Source of the DNA: Aurantiochytrium sp. KH105
Lineage: Eukaryota > Sar > Bigyra > Thraustochytrida > Thraustochytriidae
Assembly (NCBI GenBank): GCA_003116975.1
Contig: BGKB01000023.1
Span: 423,151-487,150, forward strand
Direction of reading: 5' to 3'
DNA: 64,000 bases
Shown here: piece after piece, positions 60,361 through 64,000 of the stretch
Layout of the letters: the number at the start of each line of letters is the position of its first letter
Numbering within the stretch: position 1 is the first letter of the stretch
The notes under the pieces: generated by a model
The model's database searches: none
Seen by the model: the letters and a program-made list of their open reading frames with translations, nothing else
Told to the model about the DNA's origin: nothing
Translations under genes and position numbers: made by a program

Positions 60361-62565
60361 TTACAGGTTGGAACCCTTGTCCACAAGGTACTTATCCAGG
60401 AACTGGTAGCAAAGGGTCCACATGTACGCGCGCTGCGCATTGGTTGACGCACCACCGTGACCACCCTCCACATTCTCGTAGTGAAAAACGTCCTTGATGC
60501 CCATATCCATCATCTTCTTGGCCATCTTGCGCGAGTGCGCAGGGGCAACGCGGTCGTCACGTGTCGAAGTCGTAAACAAGACAGGCGGGTACTTTGTGCC
60601 CGCCTTGAGCTTGTGGTAGGGAGAATAATTTTGCAAGAAGTCCCAATCAGACGTGTCAGGGTCGCCATACTCTGCAATCCAAGACGCGCCAGCCAAAAGC
60701 TTGGTGTAGCGCTTCATATCGAGCAGAGGAACCATGCAAACCACGGCGCCAAAGAGATCCGGGCTTCGCGTGAGCATATTACCCATAAGAAGACCGCCGT
60801 TAGAGCCGCCCATGATGCCAAGTTTGGCCGCGGTCGTGACCTTGCGACGAATGAGATCTTGAGCAACAGCTTCGAAATCTTCGTACGCCTTGTTACGATT
60901 TTCTCTGAGAGCGGCCTGGTGCCAGGTCGGTCCAAACTCGCCGCCGCCGCGAATGTTGGCACAGACGTAGACATTGCCCTTCTCGAGCCAGCTCACACCG
61001 GTCGTTGTCTGATAAGCCGGCGTGAGCGGAATCTCAAAGCCGCCATAGCCGTAGAGTAGCGTTGGCCGGGCAGCCGCACTAGAGGAAGAAGACTTGCGGC
61101 CAACTTGAAAGTAAGGAATCAAGGTTCCATCCTTGGAAGTAGCCTGGAACTGCTCGACAACGATATCCTTGGCGTCGTAGCGCGTGGGCTCTTGCTTGAG
61201 CACCTTGGTCGGGCGCGTACCCGTGACATCGACAAGCGAAAGCGTGCAAGGGAGCGTGTACCCCTCAGTCGTGGACCAGTACAGGTCAGAATGCTTGCCG
61301 TCGAGAGCCCAAGTGCTGATCATGTTCATGCTTGCGTTGCGGCCGTCCTGACCCTCGGGCACACTGTCCTTGATCCACTTGCGACCCCCTGCATCGAATC
61401 GCCAGACATCAATCCGCGAGCGCACGTTATCAAGAATTTCCACGAGAAGCCTCGTCTTGAGCTTGGTGAGGCCAGACAAGGCAACGCGCTCCGATGGCGT
61501 GAAGAGCGGCTGCAGATCAGTGGCCTGGACCTCTTCCGGGCTTGCCGCAGCGAGGAGTCTGACCATGGGGATGCTGAGCAAGGAACCCGACTTGAAACCT
61601 TTCCAGTCAGAGCGCAGGTCCACGAGGATTTGATCCGCGAAATAATTTGTGTCTGCATCATCAGGAACGGGGATCTTGAGAGGTACCGTTGGCAAGGCAA
61701 AGGTGCTACCATCGTCGTTCTTCAGTCCCGTGACGCTGTGCACGTAAATCTCATTCGAGTAAAATCCCGGGGCACGCGAAGAGATCTGAAACTCGATACC
61801 GAGTCTCTCGCGCACGTATCCGGCGCCAATAATCACGTCTGCCTCTTTGCCTTCGAAAACTGTCTTGGCGTCAGCCAAGGGCGTACCGCGCTTCCATTCT
61901 TTTACGATGCGAGGGTATCCCGAGCTAGTGAGCGATCCAGGGCCAAAGTCCGTGCAAATGAGAAGCGTATCGCGGTCTTTCCATGAAACCTGGAGCTTTG
62001 CCTCGGGGATGACAAAGGGCTTTTGCGATGCATCTAGGAACTTGCGCGTCTTGATATCGAACTCGCGGACGATCACAGCGTCTCCGCCACCGGGTGAAAG
62101 CTTGACGAGGATCCTTTCCGGTTCGACATCATTACCTTCGTCCAACAGGGTGTATCCTTTCCAGACCCACTTTTGCTTGTCTTGCGCAGCGAGAGCGTCG
62201 ACATCGATGACCGTTTCCCACTTGGGTTCCTTCTTTTCGTACTCATCGAGTGTCGTGCAGCGCCAGATACCACGCTCGTGCTTGTCGTCTTTCCAGAAGT
62301 TGTAGTACCGCTCGCCGATCTTGCCCACGTACGGGATCTTTTCCTTGGAGTCGAGGATCTCAAGGATTCGCTCGTACGTCTTACCCTTACCTTCCACAGG
62401 GAGGGCTTTGTTCTGCTTCTCCACCCAAGCGAGGGCCTTGGTGGAGTCTACCTCTTCGAGCCACTGCAGTGGGTCTCTCGCGAGCGCCCTCGTGCGAATC
62501 AAGCGCACGAGGGCGGCCGTTGTCGCCACGAAGGCCGCCACCGAGACGGCCTGGCGCGACGTCAT
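60361..62565 (-). CDS. Prolyl oligopeptidase-like serine peptidase (S9A)
   Basis: A 734-residue protein, ATG 62565. It begins with a hydrophobic signal/anchor (VSVAAFVATTAALVRLI), then the POP N-terminus (DPLQWLEEVDSTKALAWVEKQN), a beta-propeller region (~70-430) and the alpha/beta hydrolase domain with GGSNGG. The catalytic triad is readable: Ser588, Asp671 (in RDDRVAP) and His703 (in EGGHGG), in the standard order. S9A enzymes cut short peptides, often after proline. The sequence seems close to bacterial-type S9A proteins in this family. Probably membrane-anchored or organellar, given the N-terminal helix. Complete. Confidence 0.92.
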   Translation of the reverse strand: MTSRQAVSVAAFVATTAALVRLIRTRALARDPLQWLEEVDSTKALAWVEKQNKALPVEGKGKTYERILEILDSKEKIPYVGKIGERYYNFWKDDKHERGIWRCTTLDEYEKKEPKWETVIDVDALAAQDKQKWVWKGYTLLDEGNDVEPERILVKLSPGGGDAVIVREFDIKTRKFLDASQKPFVIPEAKLQVSWKDRDTLLICTDFGPGSLTSSGYPRIVKEWKRGTPLADAKTVFEGKEADVIIGAGYVRERLGIEFQISSRAPGFYSNEIYVHSVTGLKNDDGSTFALPTVPLKIPVPDDADTNYFADQILVDLRSDWKGFKSGSLLSIPMVRLLAAASPEEVQATDLQPLFTPSERVALSGLTKLKTRLLVEILDNVRSRIDVWRFDAGGRKWIKDSVPEGQDGRNASMNMISTWALDGKHSDLYWSTTEGYTLPCTLSLVDVTGTRPTKVLKQEPTRYDAKDIVVEQFQATSKDGTLIPYFQVGRKSSSSSAAARPTLLYGYGGFEIPLTPAYQTTTGVSWLEKGNVYVCANIRGGGEFGPTWHQAALRENRNKAYEDFEAVAQDLIRRKVTTAAKLGIMGGSNGGLLMGNMLTRSPDLFGAVVCMVPLLDMKRYTKLLAGASWIAEYGDPDTSDWDFLQNYSPYHKLKAGTKYPPVLFTTSTRDDRVAPAHSRKMAKKMMDMGIKDVFHYENVEGGHGGASTNAQRAYMWTLCYQFLDKYLVDKGSNL

Positions 62566-62755
62566 GGCCGGTCTCTGCGGGCCAGCCTTTCCTTCCGGCC
62601 CCCTCCTCCTCCGTTCGGCTCCCCGCCTTCCTTTTCCTCGCGGCGATGCGCGTGAAGAGCGACTGCTCGCGCCCAGCGCCAGGCGCCCGGTGTCTGCTGT
62701 CTGCCTGCTGTCTGCCTGCTGTTGCTGCAGCTAGCTGCCCCCGTACTCGCTTCCC

Positions 62756-62790
62756 TGCTTCTTTGCTTCTTTGCTTCTTTGCTTCTTTGG
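62756..62790. repeat. Octamer repeat gcttcttt, about four copies
   Basis: Head-to-tail copies of gcttcttt in the divergent promoter interval. Confidence 0.85.
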
Positions 62791-62993
62791 AATGTAGAGA
62801 TTCTCCTCCCCCCCCAGCCAGAACCTTCCCTGGGTTCCACACGCTCCGAGTGCGCCAGCGCGCTCCGATGCCGTGCGTGCCGGGCGACGCGCAAACCGAG
62901 AGCGAGAGCGCGAGCGCGAGCGGCGCGGCGGCGGGCAGGCTGCGCGCGGGCCCGGACAGCGAGGGAGGGCGCGGGGCGGACCTGGGTTGTGCA

Positions 62994-63060
62994 GCAGCAG
63001 CAGCAGCAGCAGGAACCGCAGCAGCAGCAGCAGCAGCGGCGGCGGCAGCAGCAGCGGAGG
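62994..63060. repeat. CAG/CGG trinucleotide tract
   Basis: Interrupted (cag)n with a central aggaaccg break and a cgg block, ending three bases before ATG 63064. If a non-ATG start were used it would encode poly-glutamine (QQQQQQQEPQQQQQQ) at the N-terminus of the PP1 inhibitor. Confidence 0.9.
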
Positions 63061-63063
63061 AGG

Positions 63064-63594
63064 ATGGAGCGCGCGCAGGGCCACCGCGCCGGGGCCGGGA
63101 CGCGCACGGCGACGGCGACGAACAGCGGCGACGGCGCCGTGCTGCGGCTGCGGCTGGCTGGAGATGGCGCGGCGACGGGGCAAGGTCCGGCAGCAACGGC
63201 CGAAGAGGAGCGTCCGCACGTGAGCTGGCGGGAAGATGTGGTGAATAACGAGCATATGAACAGGAAGAAGTCGAACCGGTGCTGCATCTATCACAAGCCC
63301 AAGGCCTTTGACGAGAGCGATAGCGAATCCGACGACAGCGACGAAGAGGACGAGTTTAGGAAACGGCATCCCGAGTTTGCTGGCCGAAGAGCACCAAGTC
63401 ATTTGAAGAAAACAAGGAAAAATACTGGATGTGGCTGTCATTCACATGGCCACGGCCATGGTCACGACGATGACGGCGATAAAGAAAGTGATGACAAAGG
63501 CGAACAAGACAAACACTCCACTGGCCCTGGTGAGGGTGAAACGCCTGAAGGCGGTCTGGGCGGAGACGCTCACGGTCCTACCTCTTCAGAGTGA
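63064..63594 (+). CDS. PPP1R11: Protein phosphatase 1 inhibitor-3 (PPP1R11/Ypi1)
   Basis: From ATG 63064 a 176-residue protein. The family core is unmistakable: HVSWREDVVNNEHMNRKKSN, then CCIYHKPKAFDESDSESDDSDEED. HVSW is the RVxF-type docking motif for the PP1 catalytic subunit. The C-terminal GCGCHSHGHGHGH is a Cys/His cluster comparable to the metal-binding CGHTH region of animal inhibitor-3. The protein is expected to be disordered and to inhibit or chaperone PP1 in the nucleus. Start: no ATG exists upstream in frame. Confidence 0.92.
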   Translation: MERAQGHRAGAGTRTATATNSGDGAVLRLRLAGDGAATGQGPAATAEEERPHVSWREDVVNNEHMNRKKSNRCCIYHKPKAFDESDSESDDSDEEDEFRKRHPEFAGRRAPSHLKKTRKNTGCGCHSHGHGHGHDDDGDKESDDKGEQDKHSTGPGEGETPEGGLGGDAHGPTSSE

Positions 63595-64000
63595 AATTTC
63601 ATGATCCCTTCCTTCCCCTTGATGATGACGAAATTGAATCGAGATTGTAATAAGATGTACAATGTGAACATACTTGGCTAGCCTAGGGCTAGGCCTAGTT
63701 GTTTCCTGAAAGTTGATCGGTGGCGAAGCAAAGCAAAGCAAAGCAAAGCAAAGCAGACAAGAAAACGAACAACAGCAAGGGTGCAAAGAATGAGGAGGAG
63801 AAAAAGGAGAAAAAAAGCCATGACAGGACAGGCAGGGTGTTTGTTTTGTTTTTCTTTCGTTGTAGCACACAGGAGTACTAAGGACAGACAAAAGCGCTAG
63901 CTTCATCAAGCGAAAGCCGAAGAGCAGTCAAGTGAAATTGCAACGCCATCGCTGTAGTCTCCATCCAAAGCTGCAGTGCAAGAGGAAAAAAGAGGCCGTT
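63595..64000. other. 3' flank and window end
   Basis: No gene recognised. Contains a ctaggcctag-type cluster at 63676-63698 and a caaag pentamer repeat at 63724-63755. Confidence 0.6.
63724..63755. repeat. Pentamer repeat caaag x6
   Basis: Six consecutive gcaaa/caaag units in the 3' flank of the PP1 inhibitor gene. Confidence 0.9.

Larger units (their letters stand above)
62566..63063. other. Divergent upstream region, S9A peptidase / PP1 inhibitor
   Basis: About 500 bases between divergent genes. Contains cttctttg octamers at 62756-62790 and a CAG/CGG tract at 62994-63060 that ends just before the PPP1R11-like ATG. The frame of that gene remains open through this region but has no ATG. Confidence 0.6.

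Overview
This looks like about 64 kb of a protist nuclear genome, GC-rich and gene-dense. It holds about 20 protein-coding loci on both strands, nearly all readable as one long uninterrupted frame. The content is eukaryotic: three kinesins, a NEK kinase, a Tubby protein, CCDC93, a TRAPPII subunit, a PP1 inhibitor and Golgi-type glycosyltransferases. Intron-poor, GC-rich genes, motile-cilium-type genes and a nuclear organellar RF2 together suggest a stramenopile, most likely a thraustochytrid or other labyrinthulomycete. That placement is an inference from gene style and content; I could not run a search. The ATG was checked on the sequence for every gene given a start, and upstream in-frame extensions that begin only at TTG, GTG or CTG were trimmed.

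Layout. 0-8 kb: a Nudix hydrolase, a small unknown gene broken by an in-frame TAG, 3 kb of CT-rich low-complexity DNA, and a broken family-2 glycosyltransferase. 8-15 kb: a giant kinesin-14 whose N-terminus resembles NudE, then an organellar RF2 with an altered stop-reading tripeptide. 15-25 kb: a BSD-like/YjjX-type NTPase fusion, a MidA-like methyltransferase, a RadD-like helicase and a NEK kinase. 25-41 kb: a TMEM260-like O-mannosyltransferase, a Tubby protein, CCDC93, a GT32 glycosyltransferase, a small two-TM protein and an acyltransferase-3. 42-50 kb: a tandem EDR2_C protein, an FHA kinesin of kinesin-3 layout, and an unknown gene with two frame breaks at C6 runs. 51-64 kb: TRAPPC9/Trs120, kinesin-2, a DUF455 ferritin-like protein, a prolyl oligopeptidase-like peptidase and PP1 inhibitor-3.

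Functionally the window is enriched for microtubule, cilium and membrane traffic genes (three kinesins, NEK, Tubby, CCDC93, TRAPPC9). This does not amount to an operon. Neighbours are mostly divergent pairs sharing 0.5-0.9 kb of upstream DNA, or convergent pairs separated by 0.1-0.5 kb. Intergenic DNA is rich in short tandem repeats and in a recurring CTAGGCCTAG palindrome. I found no convincing tRNA, rRNA, CRISPR array or intact mobile element.

The strongest leads are the NudE-kinesin-14 fusion with a C-terminal SxIP motif, the RF2 with SEY in place of SPF, and the BSD-like/YjjX fusion.
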